Of a DNA stretch of 60,000 nt, positions 42,304 to 54,900 are shown one piece after another. The notes under the pieces were generated by a model that worked only from the letters and a program-made list of their open reading frames with translations, searched no databases and was not told the origin of the DNA. Source of the DNA: Membranipora membranacea (lineage: Eukaryota; Bryozoa; Gymnolaemata; Cheilostomatida; Membraniporidae); contig OU612074.1 in NCBI GenBank assembly GCA_914767715.1, positions 13,876,062 through 13,936,061 on the forward strand. The letters are read 5' to 3'. Each line of letters starts with the position of its first letter. Position 1 is the stretch's first letter. A program made the translations under genes and the position numbers.

Positions 42304-42998
42304 CCCTACAATCAGGGTTCAATAAAAATCAAATATTTAATTAATGGTTGTCCTCTCTACTGGTGTGGTGGAGCAACTACCACAAATTCAATTGTTTTAT
42401 GGTAAACTAGTGAGGTCTTAAAAATGAAGTAAGTGGAAGGAAAATCAAGGGCTTTATACACCATGCCCTTGGGGAAATCAATGAACTCCCTCTTCAGTTC
42501 AGAGGGAGTTCATTGGGGAAATGTACCACCCAAATATAGAAGCAAACTATGATTATGATTTCATGCTACAGAGGACTCAATGGGGTAGGGTAAGGGATCT
42601 GATAAGTGAAATAAATAGTGGACAATTCAACAGTTACAATGGATAGGTTAAACTTCAAAACCTGGTAACAGTGGTTCTCTAGTAATGATTGACTGCCCCC
42701 TAGTAGTCAAAACATTACCAGAGAGACACATACAGGCACAGACAGGTGTCTACTCCAAAACTGCAATGCTTGAGTCTTCGACAATGTATGTTTGAATGAC
42801 ACCCTTGCTGAGTTTTTGTTGCAGCCAAACATTGCCAAAAGCCCAGCAATAGAGGGAGTTCATTTGGCCCATTTTTAGGGTAGACCTGTGGACACAGGCC
42901 TACAGTAACAACATCATACCTGTGCTATGAACTTTAGATGAGTACTAGCTTAGACTTAGAGCAGGGAGAATTCTCCCTGCTTAGAGTGAGCAAGGAGT

Positions 42999-43397
42999 GT
43001 CAGGGTGACAATTTTTAAAGCATGCACCAGTACTATAAACAAATTGATATATTATGTCAGGGTGACAATTTTTAAAGCATGCACCAGTACTATAAACAAA
43101 TTGATATATTATGTCAGGGTGACAATTTTTAAAGCATGCACCAGTACTATAAACAAATTGATATATTATGTCAGGGTGACAATTTTTAAAGCATGCACCA
43201 GTACTATAAACAAATTGATATATTATGTCAGGGTGACAATTTCTAAAGCATGCACCAGTACTATAAACAAATTGATATATTATGTCGGGGTGACAATTAT
43301 TAAAGCATGCACCAGTACTATAAACAAATTGATATATTATGTCAGGGTGACAATTTTTAAAGCATGCACCAGTACTATAAACAAATTGATATATTTC
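42999..43397 (+). repeat. Seven tandem copies of a 57-bp unit
   Basis: The unit begins GTCAGGGTGACAATTTTTAA and contains GCATGCACCAGTACTATAAA. Being 19 codons long, it gives a repeated open frame, but there is no sign of a gene. A perfect 20-bp palindrome GCAGGGAGAATTCTCCCTGC lies just upstream (42961-42980). Confidence 0.9.
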
Positions 43398-43463
43398 TTG
43401 AGATTCGTTATCAGACAGGATAAATACCAGACAGAATTACTGTACCGAAGGAATGGCAAAAAA

Positions 43464-43637
43464 AAACCAACAATAGCAACTTTCTGCGGTGATAGCTCAA
43501 CCAGAGAGAATGTTTTCATCACCATCTCTGAGGGTAGTCGCTACCATGATAAACCGACAATAACAATTTTCTGCGGTGATAGCTCAACCAGAGAAAATGT
43601 TTGCATCACCATCTCTGAGGGTAGTCGCTACCATGAT
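43464..43637 (+). repeat. Two direct copies of an 87-bp unit
   Basis: Both contain TCTGCGGTGATAGCTCAACC and CACCATCTCTGAGGGTAGTC, offset 87 bp, right after the 57-bp array. Confidence 0.8.
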
Positions 43638-43639
43638 AA

Positions 43640-45620
43640 AAGCATATACAGAGATCTTAGTATTACTAAAGTTTTTTTTTGAGAGATCTAAGCAAACGCT
43701 TCCAATTGCATGCAAGTAATTGGGCTTGATCCATGGAAAAGAAGCTAGGGTGGTGAAAGTTGCTGACGTTTTTAAAACGTGACAAAAAAATGAGACACAC
43801 AACATCATCTTCCTTCAAACTTCATTTTGAACAAGAGGTGATGGTACAATCCATAAGTCCATAAATCCATATCTAAATCCATAAATCCATAATCTTATAA
43901 ATATTAATGATTTTACATTATAGTTGAATTTTAAGGTGTTGGGATTTTATTGTGAAACTAACGTTGAGTTTAAAAGTAAACAGAATTATTAACAGCCTAT
44001 CAGTAGATAGGTTTTTATTTAAAAAAAGAAAAACAAAACGACACTTAATGGTGTTTTATTACAACTGTAAGTTAACCCTGGTTTGCGGAGATTTCTATTT
44101 TAGCATCAGCTTAGTATGACATCCCTACCTTCTGACATATATATATGAGGACCCGAACGCCAGAGTAATACACAAGAATAGAAATAATGTCGAGTCCAGT
44201 ACAGCACCTAACTTCCACCATCACTCCTAAAGAAGAAAGATAATACAATTACCAGTTACCATCAACCTCAGCAATATTTGCACCAGCTGCACCTGAATGT
44301 ACAACACTATATTATATCATCAAAGTGAAACCGCCTACCAAAAGACCGTGTCACATATACATCAGTGGCACAACAATACGTATAGAGAGCAGTTAGTATT
44401 AAGACAGGAAAGCAACAGGACCGTTGTCCTATTTTAGCAGTGTCTTAGATTGTGAAGTGAAATAATTAATTGTATCATATAATATATTGTATTGTTGTGT
44501 AATTCGGAGTTATACCAACTTATCTGTGCGATCAGTGTTTAAATCAGCACTCATCTGGCATTCTGGCATATAAACAAGGATAAGAGTGCAAAGACAGTCA
44601 GGTTAGAATAAATTCAGAACGCCTTTTAATATTTTTAACCTTATATAAATATTTTATATGTGTATTTTGTCTCAATTGAATTAAATGGTCAGGGTAATTA
44701 AATAAATAGTCTTAGTCTAAACAGATTAGTTTTATGCCTGTCTGGTTGACACAAATAATTGGTAATCACAGCCACTTGACTCTTTAGTAGTCACAATTGT
44801 GTATTCAAAGGCAATCCAAACCTCACGCACTTGTAGACGGCCTTGTCGGCGCTTTCATGTAATAGATCATAAACAGATATCAAAAGTTGCAACATATATA
44901 ACTTGTGATGAATTAAATAGACTGTGTATTATAATAATCTTGAATTAAATTCGTGACGACGTCTAGTGCATTAAGCTCATGAGTAGATAAACAGTGCGTG
45001 TATTACATTTTGTCAGGAGATTTAATTGATATCATTCATTGATGGCCATCAGAATTTATCGCAACAGTGTATTGTGTATCAGCCTATAGTAGTTCAGTGT
45101 ATTGTGTATCAGCCTATCTTTGAGACCCTTCTGTGGGTTATATAATGATTTCATAATTCAAGGGATGGCTTTCAGTGCTAAACTAAATAGAACCCTAAAC
45201 TAAATAGAAAAGCCCTCTCGCTCATCAGAGTAACAGGGTTATGTTATATTACTCCTTGCTAGTGAGTGTCTTGAATTTTCTATCATTCTACATTTTATTT
45301 ATTCCATTGTGCTTCAGTTTAGTTCACTGACCTCTGTAGGTCAGTTCATTCGATTTTGTGTTGGAGCCGCTGACATGCAACTAGTAAGAGTTGAGAATTT
45401 TGAATTACAATCTTGTTGCAGAAAACAGACTATGGGGCCTTTCTGCCACTACAAAGCACTCGTAACCTGGGAGAATCTTGATATTTTGTATGGCATGCTC
45501 CCCATCATGGCAGCATATCCCAGATTTCAAGTAACAGAACAGTACTGTGATTTGATACAGTTGTGATTTACTTTCAATGGTAGATTAACTTTTAAAACAT
45601 GTTGACCAAAGATGAGGCAA
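43640..45620. other. AT-rich interval, no gene recognised
   Basis: Holds CCATAAATCCATA simple repeats (about 43845-43892), a TATATATATGAGGAC promoter-like site near 44141, and a direct repeat of GTGTATTGTGTATCAGCCTAT (about 45065-45118). A stretch at 45380-45550 is similar to 48573-48730 upstream of the plus-strand oxygenase. Confidence 0.4.
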
Positions 45621-45629
45621 TGTGCAACC

Positions 45630-47386
45630 AAACTATAGTTGGAAACTTCAATCTTCCAGACATAGACTGGACAACTCTCTAAGTTAGGAAAAGTGACAAT
45701 ACCTCAATGCATGATCTGTTCTTGAATATTATAAAATCTAGTGACTTAGAACAGCGAAATATGCAGCCCACGCATAAAGTCGGAAACACTTTGGACCTGC
45801 TCCTATCGAACCTACCTACATCTGATCCAGACACGGAAACCAGCTGCTCTGACCACCACATTGTTTTGTATGATGTATTTACAGATTCCCCTGTCTCGCG
45901 CTCCATGGTAAACAACAATACATTACCATACTATGACTTTAACAAGGCCAAGCTTCCTGACTTGATGACTGATTGCTATGATTTGAAAGACAATATTGAC
46001 TCCGCTATCATAACCCAAGCCCCAATAGATGAGATGTGGGTTAATGTGGGTTAAAATCGCAAGTGTTGTCTCCGTCCAAGGATTGAGAAATATCAGTGCC
46101 TTAAGGGCGCGGCCGCCGTATTCGGGCCCATCTGGGGCGTCATATGAGCCCAGTAGTCAGTAGACCGCAGCGGGATTCGAACCCAGGACCTTCAACGATT
46201 TGGAACATGTTCAAAAACACTCTAATTAAAACAGCATTAGAAAATATTCCCAATCAAAAACGCAAACCCAAACCATGGCTTTCGAGATCGACTAAAAGAG
46301 AACTGGCTAGAAGACAGAGATGGCACAAGACTCACAAACAGCACCCATCTTCTGAAAATTTTGAGAAGTTGAAACGTCAATCTAAACTTTGTAATCGCCT
46401 TGTTAATTATGACTATAATGCATATATTAACAATCATATATGTGATAACCTAGAAAACGGAAACACAAAACTGTTGTTCAAATTTATAGCGAACAGGAGA
46501 GGAAACCACAACACCATAAAGAGATTAGATGGCTGTAATGGTGACTCATCATCAGAGGACCTGGCTGAATGTTTTGCTGATGCTTTCTGTACAGTTTTCA
46601 CTTTAGATGATGGTAAAACCCCTATCCCTGCCCGTCAAGAGAAGCAGATAGTTATGGACCCCAAAGGCGTGTTACATCAGCTCTTATCACTAGACTAAAG
46701 GGGCTGGTCCAGACGGACTCTCTCCCGCTTTATTGAAATTCCTTGCCCATTATATATATCATTCTCTCACTAATATATTTCAATATTCTCTAGACACAGG
46801 CACTGTACCAGCTGAGTGGAAAGTGGCTAATGTTGTACCGATATTTAAAAAGGGTTCGCGTAGTGATCCACTCAACTACCGTCCTATTTCACTTACCTGC
46901 ATTGTTTCAAAAATTATGGAGCATTTTATCTCTCATGATATTAACAATTTCCTTGACCGCCATGATCTACTTTCAGATTGCCAACACGGATTCAGAAAAC
47001 ATCGAAGCTGCGACACTCAGCTACTTAGCACAGTCAGCGACTTTATTGACTCATTTGACAATGATATTTCTGTTGACGTTGGAGTGCTTGATTTCAGCAA
47101 AGCTTTCAATGTAGTATCCCATCCCAAACTGTTAAACAAAGTAAGGGCCATGGGTGTCCACCCTACCACATGTACCTGGATTGAAAACTGGTTATCCAAC
47201 AGGTCACTTTCAGTGACAGTAAATGGGTCTAAATCTTCTCCTAGAAACGTCACCTCTGGAGTGCCACAGGGTAGTGTGCTAGGTCCCTTATTGTTTTTAA
47301 TATTCAGAAACGATATGTCGTCATGTATAAACTCATGTAATCTTCGCTTATTTGCTGATGATGTGCCTAACTCAACAAATAAGTGA
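45630..47386 (+). pseudogene. Broken LINE, copy B (endonuclease plus reverse transcriptase)
   Basis: The 5' part keeps the end of an APE-type endonuclease (VGNFNLPDIDW; GNTLDLLLSNLP; SCSDHHIVLYD). A reverse-oriented tRNA-derived SINE interrupts it at about 46058-46195. It then continues like copy A through the linker and the RT with SGVPQGSVLGPLLF and FADD, after which homology ends at about 47365. Stops at 45680 and 46696 and the 3' truncation make it inactive. Confidence 0.85.
46058..46195 (-). mobile_element. tRNA-derived SINE inside the LINE
   Basis: The reverse strand has CCTGGGTTCGAATCCCGC (B box) and continues as in the 19036-19240 element (ACTACTGGGCTCA...GACGCC.CAG). The A-box part is missing. 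Confidence 0.65.
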
Positions 47387-47389
47387 ATG

Positions 47390-48906
47390 GTTGATGACTA
47401 TTTACTGATCAAGTGGTGTGCGTGTGTCTGTATTTGGTGAGTGAGGAAAGAACCAAATGGCTCAGTGTACCTCAAACATCCTGCCCTCACAACCTATGTT
47501 AGGTAACCATTTGACCAAATAGGTCCCAATTATCATCATGATTTGTGTTTGGCTATTTAGTGCAATATTCACCCTGACTGACATGGTGAATGGCTGTGGG
47601 GCTTTCAGTGCTGTATCAATGATCCCAATGGAGGTTTGATATTAGAACTGAGGCATGCCATGTTTTATGATTGGGGGTTTTTCATACCAGTGACTCCATG
47701 CTATGATAATCTCTTCAGGCCTAGGTTAACCTCTCAGTCACTTAAGATCAAGGCATAAAAATCTAAATAAAGTAGGCCATCTGGTCGTAACTATACTCAA
47801 TGCATACAGGCTGAAGAGTTGTCTTAACAAATTAGAAGTTTCTCTGTCAGTGCAGCTCCTATCTTATGACATAATTTTTCAAACTGTGCTGCCCTTTAAT
47901 CCTTAGATTCCGTTTGATCCAAGTCAACTCTAATTTGGAGTGACTCGAAATGCAGGCAAACTAGATCTTGATCTACATAAACCTTTGCAGCATTTTGCTG
48001 GCCGCCACTCCTTGACAGACCAATTTTTATTGTACAACAATTCTGAAAGAACTTACTGTGATTCATCTATTACAACCCCTAATATACAGGTTGACTTTTT
48101 CATCATAGCTAGAAGTCACCACACAACCTCAATTTTTAGGCTTTTTAAAACAACATTTTTTCTTAGGTTTCTGCTTGAAATTTTCTAGTAAAAAAATTGC
48201 ATTAAAATTAAGATAAAAAATGCAGCGGTGTGGTCTGATAGTCTACGCCAGAGATATCGAGACTAGAGTGGCGACCACCTGATTAAACAAATCTGAGAAC
48301 ACCCTGATCTGACAAGCGACCGGGAAGCCCTATCTACCAAATGCCCCTACACACCACCCCCTTCCCACACAGCCTCCGCCAGCCGACCCGGCAGCCCTGA
48401 GGGTCGGCTCTCCTCCTCCCTCACTAGGTAACTGTTCAACAGGTTGACTCCCTTTGTCAACAGTGACCGTTCCCCTCTGCAGTTATAAGCTCTCTGTGGT
48501 TGATATTTCTAATTTGAGCGTGTTTTTTCGTTATTGCTTAATTAAGGGCATAAATTGTTTTCATTTATCTAGTAAGAGTTGAAGATTTAAAATGAATCTT
48601 GTTGCAGACGACAAACTACTAGGCCTTTCTGCTAATACAAAGCACTCAAAACCTGAGAGCAACTTGATCTTTTGTAAGGCATCACTATATCTCAGATTTC
48701 ATGTCACAACAGTACAGTGATTTGAGTGAGACTTCAATTGTCTAACTCTAAATGATCCTAATGTTTTGAAGATTTTTATTGCACCACTATGTCTCAGATT
48801 TCAGGTAACAACATTACTGTCATTTGATCGATACATTTGTGATTACTTTCATTTGTAGATCTCCTGAACCTTTGAATCAAGTTGACCACTTTGATACAGG
48901 CACACT
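47390..48906 (+). other. Region upstream of oxygenase copy B plus; no gene seen
   Basis: Contains related direct repeats around ATCTCAGATTTCA (about 48691 and 48791) shared with 45520. No convincing promoter motif or exon was found. Confidence 0.4.
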
Positions 48907-51900
48907 ATGGCGACGATAACCTCAGATGTCAATGATGACAGACATGTACCACTGATAGATTACACTCAGTCTGATGAGTTAGCAGCACAAGACTTACATA
49001 AAGCTCTGAGTACTGTAGGGTTCGCCTGCTTTACAGGCACAGGTCTATGGGATATGGTGAGCAATATAGCGTATACTATAACTTATATAATAAGGGAACC
49101 CACAGAAAGTACGCATGACAGAAGGGTTTCAGGTGGACCATATATAATGTGTATTTGGAATGCAGTCATTTTATTTTGCTATCATGAATAGAAAGACATA
49201 CCTTATCTGGAATGGCTGCTGTCATCAAAATGATTGTCTGCCAAATGGAATAATGTATAATATATATTACCATTTACATGTTTCAGGTGCAGGATTACAA
49301 TAATGGTACTAAACCATTCTTCCATCTTCCATTAGAAGAGAAAATGAAGTATAAACGTCCTGCGTCTGGGGAGGGAGCCGATGGGGGATGGGTGTCAATT
49401 GGTAGAGAGGTGTAAGTATGTTTATTTTTTTCTCACTTGACCACCCTATTTAACGGGCCCCCTTAAGCTCAGGTGGCTTGTGTGGGGTAGTACCCTATAC
49501 CCTTGCCTGCTGTTGCCGGCTGCTCTCTTTTGAAGAGGAAGAGGGGGATCTTTATACTGCATGCAAGCACACAGTAGACCTCCTGTATTTATGGTCTTGA
49601 TCCAAACAGACCCTGCCAGGATAATTGGCTTGCCAGTGCCAAATCAGATAGACAGCCGCCAAATCAAACCTGGATCACAAGTCCTTACCCTTCACAATCA
49701 GACCACTCTAGGGATTTAACTTTGCTCTCCCACAATCACACTGGCCAAAGGCACAACAAACTAACTTGTAAAAAACTTGGAAGTTTGTTTGTTTGTAAGA
49801 ATGAACCGAGTTTTAAATCTAAAATTAGTGAATTACCATTTGACCTATCTAGAATATCTGATCTCTTTTTCTTTTCATTTTTACAATTTATCAGTTTATG
49901 TCATCATAGCTCCACTGAGGAGGTCCCAAGCATGCTCGCCAAAGTACTTAGCAGTGGTACAAAACTTTTTCTCTTTTCAGTTTTAACCCTTATCGGTTTT
50001 ACAGGGTTTTTAATAGATTTATTAGCTGTCATGGTGTGACATGTTTCAATCAAATTGCAGTTGTTTTCAATAGGTAGGATATCAAGTTTTTTTATAAAAT
50101 AATCAACCTGAGCTTAAAAAGCCTGAAAATTGGCATTATGTTCAATGCTCAAAATTTGTGAGAAACGTGGGAATAAGGAGGCAGGGAAGTAATTATTCAG
50201 AGTGCTTTCTTTTGACCAATCAAAACACTTGAAATTAAACATTCTGACCCATGCCCCCAAAGTTCCACACCATAGATGAGTTGAGGGTAGATGACGGTAT
50301 AATAATCGTTCGCATTGTTCTCTCATCCATGAATTTAGTTAGATATATCAAAATATCATCCAAATAAAACTGATTTTAAATACAAAATTGTTAATATGAT
50401 GATCAAAGGTACAGTGTTTATCTAAAGTAATGTAATTTGGTATAATCCAGTATTTCATGTTTATCAATATCAAATTTGTTAATATTTTTTTTGTGGATTA
50501 TTGGCTTTGCTAAAATATATTATGAGTTTATCGGCCCAGCACCATAGCTCAATTTTCACAATTGAACAATCGAACGGAGTAATTTGAGGATTCAGGAGTA
50601 AATCTGTGTCTCCTCGGCAATAAAATATAAATGAAAGCAGGCGAAACTTTCACAAGGTCATACTCATTGATTAAAAATAGCAGTGATCCTAAAACAGAAC
50701 CCTGGGATACTTCAAGGGTTGTATTCTTAAAAGTTGATTTATAGGACTTTATTCTGACATATTACCTTCAGTTACTTAGAAAGGAATGTATGACTTTTAT
50801 TGCTGAATCACAAAACTTGAAAAAGCGCAATTTCGAAAATAAAATTTCATGATTTATGATATCAAACGCTTTCGAAAAATCATAAAACATCTCCTGGGCT
50901 GGATCACTAGTATCTAATCTTTTCTAAAAACTCATTGATTGCCAAAGATGTATATTTGTTTGATCTAAAACCGTACATGGAACATTTTAGGAGAATCTTT
51001 TTTCTGTTTTGTAGATTGACCAGTGAAAGACCAGGAGACTACAAGGAGTGTTTCAATATTATGTACAGAAACAAAGGCAATGTTAGTTTAAAGACTACCC
51101 AAATATCCAATGCATGTTATAGTCAAGCAGTTAGTTGTGATAAAGTTTTGTCTGATTTGCATGTTAAAAATTTCAATGCTCTACTTGGCATGAATTATTG
51201 ATAGTGGAAAAAGGACCACCCATAAGGGAGGGTAACTCCCGTTCTCTGCATTATGATCTCACAGTCTCCTTGTGATGGTACTCATGCTAAGTTAATTAGT
51301 TCACACTCTATCTATCAGATATATCCCTTAATCTATATATAAGCGGGCAGGATTTGCAATTTGATGAATCATAAAAGATAAACTGTGCTAGTCTGTTATT
51401 GGCATAAGTTGGTGTACAGTGGTATCTTTTGAAGTCATCATATCGGACATGCCCAGACCCTACCAGGTATGGAAGCTCTAATCAAGAATTTAATAGCTCT
51501 GGCAGGGTGTATAATTGATGGAAAAGCTGGTGATAAGGGTGAGAATCGAAAGCAGTTGCCAAAATTCAAAACCTCAATCGATTTCATTGATTCATTGTAG
51601 ATGGTACGGCACCACAAATTTATAGATAATCCTAAATGCTGGGAAGTATGGGACAAGATGGCTGAGGTGTCAAACAGAGTTAACCATTTGATCGGTATCG
51701 TGCTTGGACTAAAGGTAACAAATTAAAATGGATGAAAATGGGTCCATCTTTCTTTGCTGGAAACCTTTGCGGGTTTTTTCTTGTACATAAATCCCATGGC
51801 CAAGTTTGGTAATATGTAGTAAGATCAAGATAGTATTTAAGTTTTAACAGCAACTTATAGGCAAACATAACTTGTTTGGTTGGTACCTCAGCTTAGTTAG

Positions 51901-54900
51901 GCATTAAAAAGGAAAAAGATCAATGTTCTATGTTGTTTGTTGTCTGTAACCTCTTTGGTGAGCAAGCCTTGAACCTCGAAGATCTTCCTCTTGGAGTCCC
52001 ACGGCTGGATAGAAGTTGTTTGGTTGCATTCCAATCCAAACCAATAATATGTTTATGTTTTTACTGAAATTGTTTGGAGTGGAATGCCACCATCTGCAAC
52101 TTTGCCAATATTACAATAATGAAATGCTACCCTAGGTAGCTAAACGCATTTTCAGTAAACTTAGCAAAGCCAAAAGCTAGAAAAAAATTATGAAAAATTG
52201 TTTTATTGATAAAAACTTCTTTGTTTTTTCTCCTCTCACCACTAAAAATCGATGTTTTGTAGGATCCACATTTTATTGAGAAGACACATAACTATTCAAA
52301 CATAGAACAGAATGATTCTGTTATGAGGATCAACTGGTATCCTAAAGTGGATCAATGTAAGTACACTATACACTTAAACTACTGCTGCCACTCAGGATAA
52401 TGTGTGCCTATTGAATTCTGTATAGCTCACAGGAAACTAATCGAGACTTCAATCTCAGAATTGTCGCCTAATAGGCAAATAATTAGCAAAAACTGATCTT
52501 CAAAATCAGGGCACTAATAAGATGTCACATGATAGGTAGATAATTAATTACATACCCTGATTTTTAACAATCAAATTATTTGCTCACTAGGTGACAATGC
52601 TGAGATTGCGGGCCTCATTTTATTAGTTTTGAGCTATACAGAATTCAATATGCACACATTTGGCTGTGTGGCAGCAGTGGTTTAGGTACAATGTACCTAC
52701 GGTGTACACTGTACAGAAGATTACAAGTTATTTAAACAAAGAAATTAAGTCAACTGGTGGTGACATTCCATTAATAATCAACCCACATCTCGGGGATGGT
52801 GATAATGAAATATCACAACCGGCAAAGCAGGTTGATCTAGCCTTTTCACGCGCCCACGTTGTTTGGTTCCCAAGACAAAAACAAAAAACTGTGGCTGTGT
52901 GACAAAGCTAGGTTAATCACATTTCTGAATGTCAGTCAGGAATGTGATTAACCTACTTTGCCTGTTTGTTGCCTTATTTATGACCTCAAGTCACATTCCT
53001 CACATTTTGGCTTCATTTATGATCAAGTCAAAATCCTTTTCTAAGTACCCGACTGAGATAAATAGAGCCAATTTGTCATAGATTTCCTATATTGCTATCT
53101 TATTGATCTGGGAAGGGTGGAAATAGCATTGAATTGTTTTCTAAGCCTAATGATTGATTGAAGTATGTCGGTTAGAATCAGTGGTATGGTGAGATTCTTG
53201 TCACTTTAAGGCTTAGGCTGCAATTGCTTGTCCAAACTGCTCTCTGTTTGTGGGTAGGTGGGAGCACACATTGAAGCTCAACAAAACCTAGAAGGCGATG
53301 GACTGCTATTGGATTTGAACCCACGTCATTTCTGAAAGGTTGTGCGCTCTTATCAACTGATGGACCGTTGTAAACATTGTGTTTTTGTAGCTATGCTGGA
53401 GCCGGGACAGATAAGATGTGGAGAGCATTCAGATTACGGGTCTATAACTCTTCTCTACTCTAATGCACCTGGACTACAGGTATGGATTACAGCTATAATC
53501 TTTAGCCAACTCCTGTCACTGACAACACCATTAGGCCACTCCAAATTAATACCTTGATCTAGATCCAGTATATATTACAAAATTTTAACCCTATAGGTAA
53601 AACAAGAAATTAACATTGGCAGTTAAAATAGTGCCCATTCTGTATTATGCATGTAGCAAAGCTTCCCCAGCCACTCTACACAAAATCATCATAACTGTGT
53701 TACTGGTGCCAACAACTTTCTCATGTTGTTTTCCTTTCGAAATAACACAAAACAGTGACCTTAGGATGTTGAAATTACCAAGTTCTCAAACAAAATAGTA
53801 ATTAGTATTTTTTGCAAAACCGTCTTTTTGGACGAAGGGCAGATTTGTATCACAAAGTCTTTTTGTTACAAGTGCTTCTGCATTATCACTGAAAAGTTCA
53901 ATATAACCTTGCATTTCACAAACATTTGCAAAAAAAATTCCCTCCTTGCAAGAGGGTGGGCGCTGTCAGATGAAAGTTATGACAGGGCACAAAAAATTAC
54001 AAAGGAAATTTCGCTGCGCGAAAAGACTTTCTTCTCCGTCCCAACTGTCCCGTCATGAACTTTTTTACACTTTAACCGCTAGAGGGCGCTACAGATTAGA
54101 TTAGGATTAGATTAAGATTAGATAAACCGATAATTCTGCTGAGCTGATGGCTCTTGCAACATACTGCAGTCTTAAGACAAGGCTGTTTGAGTATTTACAA
54201 ATTAGGAAGTGCCAAAATTGTTACTCCAGTTCCAATTTTATCCCTGAAGGATATGCTGCAGCCGTTTTAGTTCAGCCTGCGTAAAATGTGGCCTTTTTCA
54301 AGAAATGGTTGCCCACCAATGATCTAGATGAACGTTCACCACCCTGTCAGAGCCCTGATAAAATCAAAATGCCGCCGAACGTCAGTTGGAAATAGTCATA
54401 AAAGTATAAAATATTTTACCTCCTGGTCAATTGACCAAGTAAAATATCAAACATATACCCCTTAACGCCTGTCAATTCTCTATTATTGTATCCACATGGT
54501 ATTCATGATAATATATAATTTCATTACCTATGGTTAGTGGTGACTCAATATGTATGAAGAGAACAAAAAATACAACATGAAAATAAAACTCTGAAATTTT
54601 TCTCACTCCTTCATTGTCCATCGTGGATTTTAACAAAGAGTAACATCCTGTTACTCCTTGTTTTTACAATAGTATTTCTGATTGGCCAATTAGTAGTGTG
54701 CTTGACCACTGTGAGGCAGCCTAACATCTTTTACAAATAAGGAGGTGTGGCTTGCTACTCTTGGTCATGGGCTACTTATTTGTATACAAACATTGTGAAA
54801 GCACATCGTTATATCAGTGCTCAGATGGCGTGGAATGTGAGTTGGTGCTTGGTGGCATTACATTATCAAACACTCATCAGGTGGAAAGGTCAACCATTCA

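Larger units (their letters stand above)
38533..49411. repeat. Segmental duplication, copy B
   Basis: Partner of 12548-19592: same order of minus-strand exons 2-1, ATACA repeat, tRNA-like repeat, SINE, LINE and plus-strand exons 1-2. It is enlarged by the MITE inside the SINE, the 41109-41506 inverted repeat and a stretch from 42713 to about 46198 absent from copy A. Confidence 0.82.

Noticed and set aside
43005-43682. 225-codon frame with 19-residue repeats
   Set aside because: Consequence of the 57-bp tandem repeat length being a multiple of three. No start context, domain or exon signals.
52660-52902. 80-codon plus-strand frame in intron 5 of the oxygenase
   Set aside because: No matching exon in the paralogue and no family features.
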